Assembly: GCA_016223085.1 (NCBI GenBank)
Contig: JACRPS010000031.1
Location: forward strand, 116,981 to 180,980
Length of the DNA stretch: 64,000 bases
Reading direction: 5' to 3'
Origin: Chloroflexota bacterium
GTDB lineage: Bacteria; Chloroflexota; Anaerolineae; Aggregatilineales; Phototrophicaceae
The notes under the pieces are model-generated. The model saw only the letters and a program-made list of their open reading frames with translations. It searched no databases and was not told the DNA's origin. The position numbers and the translations under genes were made by a program. Below, piece by piece: positions 43,857 through 51,361 of this stretch (positions are counted from its first letter, which is position 1; every line of letters starts with the position of its first letter).

Positions 43857-45470
43857 ATGCTGGCCGATTTTTATCTGGATTACGACCGCCTGACTGCGGG
43901 ACAGGCGCACACGATTTATCTAATGGCGCGGCTGATGTCTGGCCCCGCGCCCGCCAGCCAGCGGCGGCTGCCGTTGAATCTCGGCCTGGTGATTGACCGC
44001 AGTGGTTCAATGGCCGGTGACAAGATCGCTTTTACCCGTCAGGCGGCGCAGTTCCTGGTGCAGAATCTTGGCCCCAACGATACCCTGTCGGTGGTGCTGT
44101 ATAACCACGAAATCGAAACGCTCCAGCCGCCGCAGCGGGTTACGCACAAGGATGCCATTACGCAGCGCATCGGAGCGATCAAAACCGGTGGCACAACCAA
44201 CCTCAGCGGCGGCTGGCTGGAAGGCTGCAATCTGGTCGCGCAGAACCTGGGCGGCGAGCAGTTAAACCGCGTCATCATCATGAGCGACGGTCTGGCAAAC
44301 CGGGGCATTACCGATTCGGCGCGGCTGGTGGCGCTGGCGCAGCAGAAGCGCGAGCAGGGCATCAGCACGACGACGATGGGACTGGGTGCGGACTTCAACG
44401 AAGATTTGCTGATGGCGATGGCCGACGCGGGCGGCGGCGCATTTTATTTCATCGAAAGCCCGGAAGTTGCGCCGCTGATCTTTGAGGAGGAACTGCGCGG
44501 TCTGCTGAGCATGGTCGGCCAGAACCTGAGCGTGCAGTTGGAGTTCAGCGATTACATTGATGCCGTGCGCCAGCTTAACGCCTATCCCTCGGAAACTGGC
44601 GCGAAGCATGTTGCCTACCGTCTGGGGGACATCTTTGCCGACGAGGTAAAAACGCTGGTGCTGGAACTGTCCATCCCGGCGCTGGCGGAGGTGGGCGAGT
44701 ATCGGGTTGCCACGCTGCGCTTTGATTACGACGAACTGACGCCGGACGGCAGCCATCACCGCACGCTGGAACTGCCGATCCGGGTGACGGTTGTGCCCTA
44801 TGCTGCGCTGCTGCCCCCGCCCAACAAGGATGTCCGGCGATCGGTACTGCTGCTACAGGCTGCGCAGGCCCGGCGCGAAGCGGTGCAGGCTGCCGACAGG
44901 GGCGAGTTTGTGGAAGCGTCGCAGGTGCTGCGGTCGGTGGCAGAAGCGATTGAGGAGTCGCAGATTATCAGCCCCGATCTGGAGGAGGAGCGGAACGCGC
45001 TGCTGGTTCAGGCGTCGGAGATCGAAAGCGGCGACAGTTACGACAAACTGAGCCGCAAGTTCATGCAGACGCAGGCCTTTTATACCATGACCGACTGGCA
45101 CGAAGGCACGCAGAACCTGCGCACCCGCGAAATGGAACGGGTTGTCAAACCATCGCCCATCATCAAAAAACCGGGCGTGATACCGACCCTGCTGGTCTGG
45201 AACAACCGGCAGTACCCGCTGGATAAGGATTTGATCCGCATTGGCCGCGCCGCGCAGAACGACATCATCATTGACCGCCGCAGCGTCTCGCGCTTTCACG
45301 GACAGATCACCCGGCAGAATGATGCGCTGGTGCTGGAAGACCTGAGCAGCACCAACGGCACTTACGTCAACGAAATCCGCCTGGAAGGGCAGCCGCATAC
45401 GCTGAGCGTGGGCGATGTCGTCCGGTTTGGCGACGAACAGGTCATTTTCCACGACGCGCCGCCGGAGTAA
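43857..45470 (+). CDS. VWA domain protein with C-terminal FHA domain
   Basis: The 537-residue soluble protein begins with a von Willebrand A domain whose metal site is complete: DRSGSM (Asp47), later TGGTTNLSGGW and IIMSDGLAN. A beta-rich middle part follows (VYRLGDIFADEVKTLVLELSIPALAEVGEYRVATLRFDYDE). A helical segment comes next (about 325-425). The FHA domain is near 440-530: IRIGRAAQNDIIIDRRSVSRFHGQITRQNDALVLEDLSSTNGTYVNEIRL, with the Arg, Ser and His that grip phospho-threonine. It probably joins Ser/Thr-kinase signalling to a VWA partner; no kinase gene is adjacent. A TACAAT -10-like box lies at 43812. Confidence 0.9.
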   Translation: MLADFYLDYDRLTAGQAHTIYLMARLMSGPAPASQRRLPLNLGLVIDRSGSMAGDKIAFTRQAAQFLVQNLGPNDTLSVVLYNHEIETLQPPQRVTHKDAITQRIGAIKTGGTTNLSGGWLEGCNLVAQNLGGEQLNRVIIMSDGLANRGITDSARLVALAQQKREQGISTTTMGLGADFNEDLLMAMADAGGGAFYFIESPEVAPLIFEEELRGLLSMVGQNLSVQLEFSDYIDAVRQLNAYPSETGAKHVAYRLGDIFADEVKTLVLELSIPALAEVGEYRVATLRFDYDELTPDGSHHRTLELPIRVTVVPYAALLPPPNKDVRRSVLLLQAAQARREAVQAADRGEFVEASQVLRSVAEAIEESQIISPDLEEERNALLVQASEIESGDSYDKLSRKFMQTQAFYTMTDWHEGTQNLRTREMERVVKPSPIIKKPGVIPTLLVWNNRQYPLDKDLIRIGRAAQNDIIIDRRSVSRFHGQITRQNDALVLEDLSSTNGTYVNEIRLEGQPHTLSVGDVVRFGDEQVIFHDAPPE

Positions 45471-45511
45471 AATATTACCCCGGTTGACTCACATAAACTG
45501 CGAGGTTGTTC

Positions 45512-46069
45512 ATGACCACCTACGAAACGTACCCGGTGTAAGTTGCCGGTGTGCGCCGTGAACTGCGCCTGTTTCAGATCAAGCCCGGCGTCCGTATCGC
45601 CATTCTCAATATCCTGGGCGATACGGAGTTTGTCGAAGCGGTTAGTAAAGAGCTGGCGCCCAAACTGCTGGCGCTGAACCCGGATGTGCTGGTGACAGCG
45701 GAAGCAAAGGCGATACCGCTGGCCCATTCGCTGTCGCTGCACATGAACGCGCTGCCCTACGTCGTGCTGCGGAAGTCGTATAAACCCTACATGGGCGATG
45801 CGCTGCAATCGGAAACGTTGAGCATCACCACTGGCGAGCCGCAAACGCTGTATCTGGACGAGAAAGACCGGGCACTGGTCGCGGGCAAGCGGGTGATTAT
45901 CGTGGACGATGTGATCTCCACCGGCAGCACCTTGCAGGGGATACGCCTGATTATGGGCAAGGCCGGCGCGAACGTGATCGCCGAAGCGGCCATCTTCACC
46001 GAGGGCGACCGCGCCGGTTGGTCGAACATCATTGCCCTCGGCCACCTGCCGGTGTGGATTGACGGGTAG
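45512..46069 (+). pseudogene. phosphoribosyltransferase gene with an in-frame TAA at codon 10
   Basis: ATG 45512, preceded by GAGG at a good distance, reads MTTYETYPV and meets TAA at 45539-45541. The same frame then continues without break as VAGVRRELRLFQIKPGVRIAILNILGDTEFVEAVSKELAPKLLALNPDVLVTAEAKAIPLAH to 46069. The core has the PRPP-binding VIIVDDVISTGSTLQG and LRKSYKPYM, as in adenine phosphoribosyltransferase-like proteins. As I recall, such proteins start with an N-terminus like YPV-x-VAG, so codon 10 should be sense (GAA, AAA or CAA). Translation might restart at GTG 45551, giving 172 residues. Nonsense mutation or sequencing error cannot be told apart here. Confidence 0.75.
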
Positions 46070-46087
46070 GGCGGTTGGCAATTGGTT

Positions 46088-46115
46088 GTGGGGACACGAT
46101 ACATCGTGTCCCTAC
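46088..46115. repeat. palindromic intergenic repeat, copy 18
   Basis: GTGGGGACACGATA followed by CATCGTGTCCCTAC, one mismatch in the outer arm; between two converging genes. Confidence 0.88.
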
Positions 46116-46136
46116 GTTGTCCTGGCGTCCTGGCGG

Positions 46137-48647
46137 TTATTCTTCTTCCGTCTTGAACGTAACCACGTTATCCGTCTGTGCCTGTCCGTCCTGCATTGTC
46201 GGCAGCCGTTCCAGCGACGGCCAGCTATACATCCCGACCGCCAGCGTGTACGGCGGCGGTTGATCGGCAGGCACGGCGAGCGCGTGGGTGGTGTCAATCG
46301 TTTCCCCGGGCTGCCACGCCCACGTCGGATACTGCCCGTCGTGCGGCAGCACGTCCTGCTGCGCGATTAAGTCCCCATTGACATTTTTCAGATGTAGAAA
46401 GATCGTATAGCCGGCGCTGACGGGCTGCTCAACCTGCCAGTACAGCCGCAGCTTAAGTGTATCCCCGGTTTGCAGCGCGTTCAGCGGCGGCTCAAACGCC
46501 GCGCCGATTAAATGCATGGACTCGCCCAGTTGCGCGTTTACGGGCATTGGCGGCGTATTGTTCGTAGTAAATTGCTCTGGTGCAACTGCCGCGCTGCCGA
46601 CCAGCGCCCAACTCTCGTATATCTCCGCATCCGGTCCACCTGCGACGCTAACTGCCTTTGGCCCCGGATAGGTGTACACTGAAACGCCAAAACGGTAGCC
46701 GCCGGGCGGCGCGTCGCCATAGACCTGCACCCAGCGCGTTTCGCTGACGATCTCACCCGGCGTCCACATCACCGTTGGATACAGGTGGCGGAAGATGAAG
46801 CCGGCGCTGTCCTTGCCTGCGCCCCGACTGGTATTCGTATAGTCCCACACCTGCACACGCACGAAATAATCGGCGCCGGCGCGTTCATTCAGCCGCCAGT
46901 GTAGTGTCACCGGCAGCCAGCCGCCCGGCACAAGTTCGCGCGGCGCCTCGATACCTACCAGTTCCAGCCGATTGTCGAACGTAGCTAATGGCTCATCGGA
47001 ATGATATGGCGTGCTGGCAAACAGGTTAGTTTGTGCCGTCAACGCCAGTTGCTTCCCGATCAGCCACCCCTGCGACGAGTACAGATCGTCACCCTCCGTC
47101 TGAGCCTGCTCTTCCAGTGTCTTCGCGCGTTCCGGCGACAGCGGCGGCAGAATGACGATTTCGCCGCTGTCCGGCAGCGCCAGCGCGTACTGCTGCGGTA
47201 TCTGGTCAACTTCTGGAAAGCCGTAGGTCAGGCTGTGGGTGGGTTGCCATAATATCCCTGCGGGCAGGGGTTCATCGCCATACGGTCGCACGGTGGGGAA
47301 GGCCGAGGGCCGTAGCAGCGCCGCCGCGAGATCGCTGTTCACCTGTTCGATGGGCACGTATACCGGCTCTTTCGATTCCGTGACCTGGCGCAGAAAATCG
47401 CCATACCCTTCCCGGTACAGGAACGGCCATGTAAACGCGCTGGTTGGGTCATCCAGCAGGCGCGGCTCTTTCGTGTAGTGATACCAGACATGGTAACGGG
47501 TATTGATGGGCGTGTAAATAAAAACTGCGGCCAGCACCAGTATGATGATTTGACGTACATGCCCTCGACTCAGGCGCAGAATTTCACCCGCGCCATAGCC
47601 GACGATCAACCCTACAGGCGCGAAAATGCCACTCATACGGATGGCCGTTTCCGGCGCGTTCGACAGCACGTTGGGCGCGATCATCACCGCCGCCACGATC
47701 AGCGGCACCGGCGGCGTCACCTGCCGCCAGCGCTGTAGGCTGAACAGCACTCCAACGGCGAATAGCACGATCAGCGCCGGGTTGAGGAAGGCGGTGGTGT
47801 AGGGCGCGTACACGGGAAACGAGACGGTATCTGCGATAAAAATCGGCTCCAGCGCACGGCGCAGATTCGGCAGCAGCAGCGCCGGATTTTGCAGCGGCGT
47901 CGCGCCGCCGTCGGCCAACTGATTCACGCGCCCCGCCAGCCAGTCGGGTATCCACAGGAACATGCTGAACCAGGGCAGCAGCGTAACCCCGCCGCTGGCG
48001 ACCAGCAGCGCCAGATGCCGACGCCTCGGCCAGCGCCAGCGCCGCGAAGCAGCAAGCAGAATCAGCACCAGTAGCAGCGCCATAGGAAACACGATTCCGG
48101 CGAGGTAAAACGTTACGGCCAGCGCCGCGAATATACTTGCTATCACAAAATATGGTGTTTTGTTAGTGCGCCACGCCCATACCAGTGCCATGACGCTCAT
48201 CATGGTCGTGAACGGTATCCAGTTCGCGGCGTAAATGCCGCGTCCGATCATCACGGGTGGCGGCAGCGCGGCCAGCGTCAGTCCGCCGGCCAGCGCGATC
48301 ACGTCCCGGTAGGGATGACGCCACCACAGGACGCGCCCGGCGGCCATCGTCGCCGCCACGCCCAGCACGTTCAGCAGCACGTGAAACAGCCGCGCGTTAA
48401 ACGGCGTCACGCCTGTAAACGCCAGAAACCCCGCGCGGGCGATGGCGTCAAACGGCTCCGGCACGTTGCCAAACTCCGGCAGGAAGCCATACCCTTGCAG
48501 CAGCCGCCACGAGCGCTGTAAATTTTCGCCCTCGTCGCGGTGCAGTCCTGGCGGAATGGTGCTTAAATCCGCCGCGCGCAGATCAAACGCGACGAAAAGC
48601 GCCAGCGCGAACAGGAGCAGGGGGAGCAGTTTGTTCTTGAATGGCAT
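46137..48647 (-). CDS. large GT39/ArnT-like membrane glycosyltransferase
   Basis: The product is about 836 residues. The first 430 hold a dozen membrane helices, with the first loop PPGLHRDEGENLQRSWRLLQGYGFLP carrying the acidic pair typical of GT-C (PMT/ArnT-type) transferases. The rest is an external beta-rich region (about 530-836) with two similar halves (VGIEAPRELVPGGWLPVTLHWRLNERAGADYFVRVQVWD and IGAAFEPPLNALQTGDTLKLRLYWQVEQPVSAGYTIFLHL). It would move a sugar from a lipid carrier to an unknown acceptor outside the membrane. ATG 48647 is chosen as start; TTG 48683 is possible. No good ribosome site is seen. Confidence 0.78.
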   Translation of the reverse strand: MPFKNKLLPLLLFALALFVAFDLRAADLSTIPPGLHRDEGENLQRSWRLLQGYGFLPEFGNVPEPFDAIARAGFLAFTGVTPFNARLFHVLLNVLGVAATMAAGRVLWWRHPYRDVIALAGGLTLAALPPPVMIGRGIYAANWIPFTTMMSVMALVWAWRTNKTPYFVIASIFAALAVTFYLAGIVFPMALLLVLILLAASRRWRWPRRRHLALLVASGGVTLLPWFSMFLWIPDWLAGRVNQLADGGATPLQNPALLLPNLRRALEPIFIADTVSFPVYAPYTTAFLNPALIVLFAVGVLFSLQRWRQVTPPVPLIVAAVMIAPNVLSNAPETAIRMSGIFAPVGLIVGYGAGEILRLSRGHVRQIIILVLAAVFIYTPINTRYHVWYHYTKEPRLLDDPTSAFTWPFLYREGYGDFLRQVTESKEPVYVPIEQVNSDLAAALLRPSAFPTVRPYGDEPLPAGILWQPTHSLTYGFPEVDQIPQQYALALPDSGEIVILPPLSPERAKTLEEQAQTEGDDLYSSQGWLIGKQLALTAQTNLFASTPYHSDEPLATFDNRLELVGIEAPRELVPGGWLPVTLHWRLNERAGADYFVRVQVWDYTNTSRGAGKDSAGFIFRHLYPTVMWTPGEIVSETRWVQVYGDAPPGGYRFGVSVYTYPGPKAVSVAGGPDAEIYESWALVGSAAVAPEQFTTNNTPPMPVNAQLGESMHLIGAAFEPPLNALQTGDTLKLRLYWQVEQPVSAGYTIFLHLKNVNGDLIAQQDVLPHDGQYPTWAWQPGETIDTTHALAVPADQPPPYTLAVGMYSWPSLERLPTMQDGQAQTDNVVTFKTEEE

Positions 48648-48698
48648 GGCGACGAGTCTAAACACGGGTGGGGGATTTGGCAACGGGGATAACGATTT

Positions 48699-48726
48699 GT
48701 AGGGACACGATCTATCGTGTCCCTAC
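48699..48726. repeat. palindromic intergenic repeat, copy 19
   Basis: A 28-base palindrome identical to the copy at 9669-9696. It is the last copy of the family going right; none is seen from here to 64000. Confidence 0.9.
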
Positions 48727-48842
48727 GGCCATTGAGATGCCGTCTGTCCCATAAAATTCGTGCCATCTGTCACCCTGCCCGCCACTGACACGGCCCTCGC
48801 CCGTATACCCCTTTAGACGCACATTACAGGGGGAAAGCAAGC

Positions 48843-49496
48843 GTGAACGATACCGCCGTCAGTCATTTCAACCAGTGGGGCTACGTCATCTTCTGGATTA
48901 TTCTGTTCGGCCTGTTCCTGTTTTTCACCCCGTTCTACAAAAAGAGCCAGCGTAAACCGGCCAGCGTCTATCTGGCGTTTGTGGTGGCGCTGGCGCTGGA
49001 AATGTTCGGCGTGCCGCTGAGCATGTACGGGCTGACGTGGATTTTCGGCAAGGCGCTGCCGGACGGCGTACTGTGGGGTCACACGCTGAACAGCCTCTTT
49101 GGCGAGCTGGGGCTGGCGCTGTCGTATGTCTTCATCGCTATCGGCGCGGTGCTGATTATCTGGGGCTGGAAGGACATCTACAAGTACTACTGGAGCAGGG
49201 AAGAAGGCCGGGGGCAGCTGGTGACGAAGGGCATTTACGGCATCATTCGCCACCCGCAGTACACCGGCTTCTGGCTGATTACGCTCGGTATGCTGTTCGA
49301 CTGGGCAACGCTGCCGATGCTGATCATGTACCCGCTGCTGCTGGTGCTGTACTACCGCCTGGCGCGCAAGGAAGAAGCCGACATGGAAGCCGAGTTTGGC
49401 GACGCTTACCGCCAGTACCGCCGTCGCACCGGTATGTTCCTGCCGAAGCTGTTTGGCCGCGCTGAGGGGGAGCGCAAGCAAGCGCGGCAGAGCTAA
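48843..49496 (+). CDS. isoprenylcysteine methyltransferase-like membrane protein
   Basis: The 217-residue protein has about five membrane helices and the ICMT/PEMT motif GQLVTKGIYGIIRHPQYTGFWLITLGMLF, followed by Y-R-x-x-R-K-E-E-A-D-M-E-x-E-F-G-D-A-Y-R-x-Y-R-R-R. This is the SAM-binding part of membrane methyltransferases related to NnrU and ICMT. It likely methylates a lipid-like substrate. GTG 48843 has GGGGGAAAG about 5 bases upstream. A hairpin terminator follows. Confidence 0.85.
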   Translation: MNDTAVSHFNQWGYVIFWIILFGLFLFFTPFYKKSQRKPASVYLAFVVALALEMFGVPLSMYGLTWIFGKALPDGVLWGHTLNSLFGELGLALSYVFIAIGAVLIIWGWKDIYKYYWSREEGRGQLVTKGIYGIIRHPQYTGFWLITLGMLFDWATLPMLIMYPLLLVLYYRLARKEEADMEAEFGDAYRQYRRRTGMFLPKLFGRAEGERKQARQS

Positions 49497-49519
49497 GACG
49501 AACGCGATAGAGAACGAGA

Positions 49520-49550
49520 CCGGCCAGCATTAACGCTGGCCGGATTTGTT
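49520..49550 (+). terminator. rho-independent terminator
   Basis: CCGGCCAGC (49520-49528) pairs with GCTGGCCGG (49535-49543) around a 6-base loop and is followed by ATTTGTTT. It ends the methyltransferase transcript and marks the edge of the accessory-looking region. Confidence 0.85.
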
Positions 49551-49560
49551 TAGCACTTTG

Positions 49561-50124
49561 TTATATACCTAAGGCTTCGTCTATCGCTGATCGCAGTTGA
49601 GAGTATCGAATGGTGCTGGCAATCTTTTTTAGCGAGCTTAGACTAATACTTTTTTGACTGCCGAAAGACTGGTTGATTCGGCCAGTAGAAACGACATAAA
49701 ATTCCCATCGCTCAACATTCAGTACATTACTATCATTAAAATTGGTTTCCGCGTATAGACAGAAAACATAACAATCGGCTATTCGTTGTGGCTCATTGAT
49801 GGATTGAGCAGTGGAAGCGTCCCAAGCACGTTTTGGGCAAATGTCGAACGTAATTGTTGAAAGTCTTTTTTGCGGCCAACTTTGAAGATAAGCCGATGTC
49901 TTGACTTCAATCTTTTTGCTACGATATTCCAGATCAAATCCATTCCATTCAATGCGGGGACTGTCCAGAACTCCTAACGTAGCGCCAACAAGGAACTCTG
50001 CAAACACGCTACGATTCGCATTGCTTAAAACGTCAGAATATGCCCACGACCAGAAGTCGCCAACAGTTAATCCGCCTAATACCGGTATTGGTTCGTCAAG
50101 CTTCAATTTTCTGGATTGCGACAT
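49561..50124 (-). CDS. PD-(D/E)XK nuclease-like protein
   Basis: The 187-residue protein carries a plausible PD-(D/E)XK core: Glu43 (FAEFLVGATLG), Asp64 (NGFDLEY) and Glu73-Val-Lys75 (SKKIEVKTSAYLQSW), with strand-helix spacing as in restriction-endonuclease-like folds. The opening GGLTVGDFWSWAYSDVLSNANRSVFAEFLVG looks like a widespread family of unnamed bacterial proteins. It would cleave or nick DNA; the substrate is unknown. The coding sequence is more AT-rich than the host genes. Its start overlaps the 3' end of the broken HicB gene, and it closes a five-gene minus-strand operon with toxin-antitoxin genes. Confidence 0.65.
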   Translation of the reverse strand: MSQSRKLKLDEPIPVLGGLTVGDFWSWAYSDVLSNANRSVFAEFLVGATLGVLDSPRIEWNGFDLEYRSKKIEVKTSAYLQSWPQKRLSTITFDICPKRAWDASTAQSINEPQRIADCYVFCLYAETNFNDSNVLNVERWEFYVVSTGRINQSFGSQKSISLSSLKKIASTIRYSQLRSAIDEALGI

Positions 50125-50286
50125 CTTCTATTGCCTCTCCCAATACCAGTTCCAGGACTTCCTTGAGTTCGCCTGTAGCTCGTCCAGTGTATCCCCGACG
50201 CTGTGTGCGCCGGGGATGCCCGGAACAATACCAACAAAGCTGTTCGTTTCCGCATCGTATTCGATGTACGCGGTAAAGGTTCTCAT
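50096..50286 (-). pseudogene. HicB-like antitoxin gene with a 1-base frameshift
   Basis: From ATG 50286 the frame reads MRTFTAYIEYDAETNSFVGI then VPGIPGAHSVGDTLDELQAN, a clear HicB-like opening, and then turns into SRKSWNWYWERQ and a stop. If one base is added after that Asn codon (near 50173), the next frame gives KEVLELVLGEAIEDVAIQKI and stops at 50096, which is the expected HicB helix. So one base is missing. The ATG overlaps the stop of the preceding antitoxin-like gene (ATGA), and the restored end overlaps the nuclease start by 29 bases, so the gene was once part of the operon. Sequencing error is the alternative. Confidence 0.75.
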
Positions 50287-50516
50287 ATGTTTGTCACCTT
50301 CCAGCCAAGTTCATCCAGCAGATAGATGAAATCAATCTGATACAGGCCAAGCTGTTCAGCCGCATAACCCAATGAGCATTCAGCCGCCTGATATTCGGCA
50401 TACCAGTATTCTAGGAGCTTTTCAAATTCTTCACGGCTGATCGGCGGCTGTCCCTTATTCGCCCGCATTTTGAGAAAATCTTCGTACACCTGTTCACCTA
50501 TCGCTGGGAGTACCAT
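50283..50516 (-). CDS. UPF0175-like small antitoxin, copy 2
   Basis: The 77-residue protein ends in AECSLGYAAEQLGLYQIDFIYLLDELGWKVTNI, the S-L-G-x-A-A-x-x-L-G-x-x-x-x-D-F-x-x-L-L helix-turn-helix of UPF0175-type antitoxins. It closely resembles the C-terminus of the next gene upstream (50574-50828), while the N-terminal halves differ. It probably binds DNA or the PIN-type toxin. AGGTGA lies about 10 bases before the ATG. Its stop overlaps the start of the HicB pseudogene. Confidence 0.7.
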   Translation of the reverse strand: MVLPAIGEQVYEDFLKMRANKGQPPISREEFEKLLEYWYAEYQAAECSLGYAAEQLGLYQIDFIYLLDELGWKVTNI

Positions 50517-50573
50517 TACTCTTTCACCTACCTGAGTTTGCCCTCTCCGTATGCAACCGGCAAATCTCGATGG

Positions 50574-50828
50574 CTACACATTCGTAACCTTTAGCCCCAT
50601 TGCATCAAGCAGATGATAGAGATCAGGTTTCGTAATGCCGAGTAGCTGCGCCATGTAGCCAAGCGAAAATTCCCCTGACATAAAGCGTTCATGCAGCGCA
50701 TAGACGTTTTCGTAGAAGGCGTTGCGATCAATTTGTGCCGCGATGTCAGCAGCATCTTCACCGGAACGTGCTGCTTTTTGTTCGATATAGGTTGCTAAGA
50801 TTGGGTCGTTGGTTGCTATCTGTCTCAT
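50574..50828 (-). CDS. UPF0175-like small antitoxin, copy 1
   Basis: The 84-residue protein has an N-terminal helical part (MRQIATNDPILATYIEQKAARSGEDAADIAAQI) and the same C-terminal block as its neighbour: GEFSLGYMAQLLGITKPDLYHLLDAMGLKVTNV. It starts two bases after the stop of the PIN-type gene, with GGGAGAG upstream, so the two are coupled as toxin and antitoxin usually are. Family members neutralise DUF3368-type PIN toxins. The 57-base gap before copy 2 shows nothing notable. Confidence 0.75.
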   Translation of the reverse strand: MRQIATNDPILATYIEQKAARSGEDAADIAAQIDRNAFYENVYALHERFMSGEFSLGYMAQLLGITKPDLYHLLDAMGLKVTNV

Positions 50829-50830
50829 AC

Positions 50831-51358
50831 TTACAACTCTCCCAGCTTAAACTTGGTGGTGTTAACAATCGCTTCCGAATACCGAGTTGCGACCGATGAT
50901 ATGATTCTCAAAGCAACTGATTTATCCAGATTTCCTGCTCTGACTAAAGCCACCAGCATATCAGGCAGCATAATTGGATTAAGGTCAAAGTGAGTCGCCG
51001 CCATGAATCCCGCTACATCATCAAGCACGAGCCGAGCATCCGGCATAGTCAAAGCTAAGCGTATTGTATCACGTTCTCCTTCATCCACTTTGTTATAGGC
51101 GCGAATCAAGTCATCATATTTCGTTGCAGGTGTCTCATATCGTTTGATCTGTTGAGCATCCAGAAGCGATTTGATGACAACGGCATCACGATATTTCAAG
51201 AATGTGGTTGTTTCTACCGCGACTGTTTCGACTACAACCACATCTGCAAACGTCAGAATGGTTTCAAGCGCCGGTTGGTGAACTGGAAACAATGCCAGCG
51301 TAATCAACGGACTGCTATCCAGAAGCAATAGCGGTTTCGGCTTTTTAGCTTCCGCCAT
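50831..51358 (-). CDS. PIN-domain toxin (DUF3368-like)
   Basis: The 175-residue protein begins PLLLLDSSPLITLALFP, with Asp14 as the first metal ligand, followed by acidic residues in VVVETVAVETTTF, VDEGERDTIRLAL and ARLVLDDVAGFMAATHF, and ends with PIMLPDMLVALVRAGNL. This is the order of PIN-like RNases of the DUF3368 type. It would cut RNA, stopping growth when the antitoxin is lost. It lies only 3 bases after the XdhD-like gene and before the first UPF0175-like gene. Toxin-first order fits this family. Expression may therefore depend on the hydroxylase transcript or on an internal promoter I could not see. Confidence 0.75.
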   Translation of the reverse strand: MAEAKKPKPLLLLDSSPLITLALFPVHQPALETILTFADVVVVETVAVETTTFLKYRDAVVIKSLLDAQQIKRYETPATKYDDLIRAYNKVDEGERDTIRLALTMPDARLVLDDVAGFMAATHFDLNPIMLPDMLVALVRAGNLDKSVALRIISSVATRYSEAIVNTTKFKLGEL

Positions 51359-51361
51359 ACC

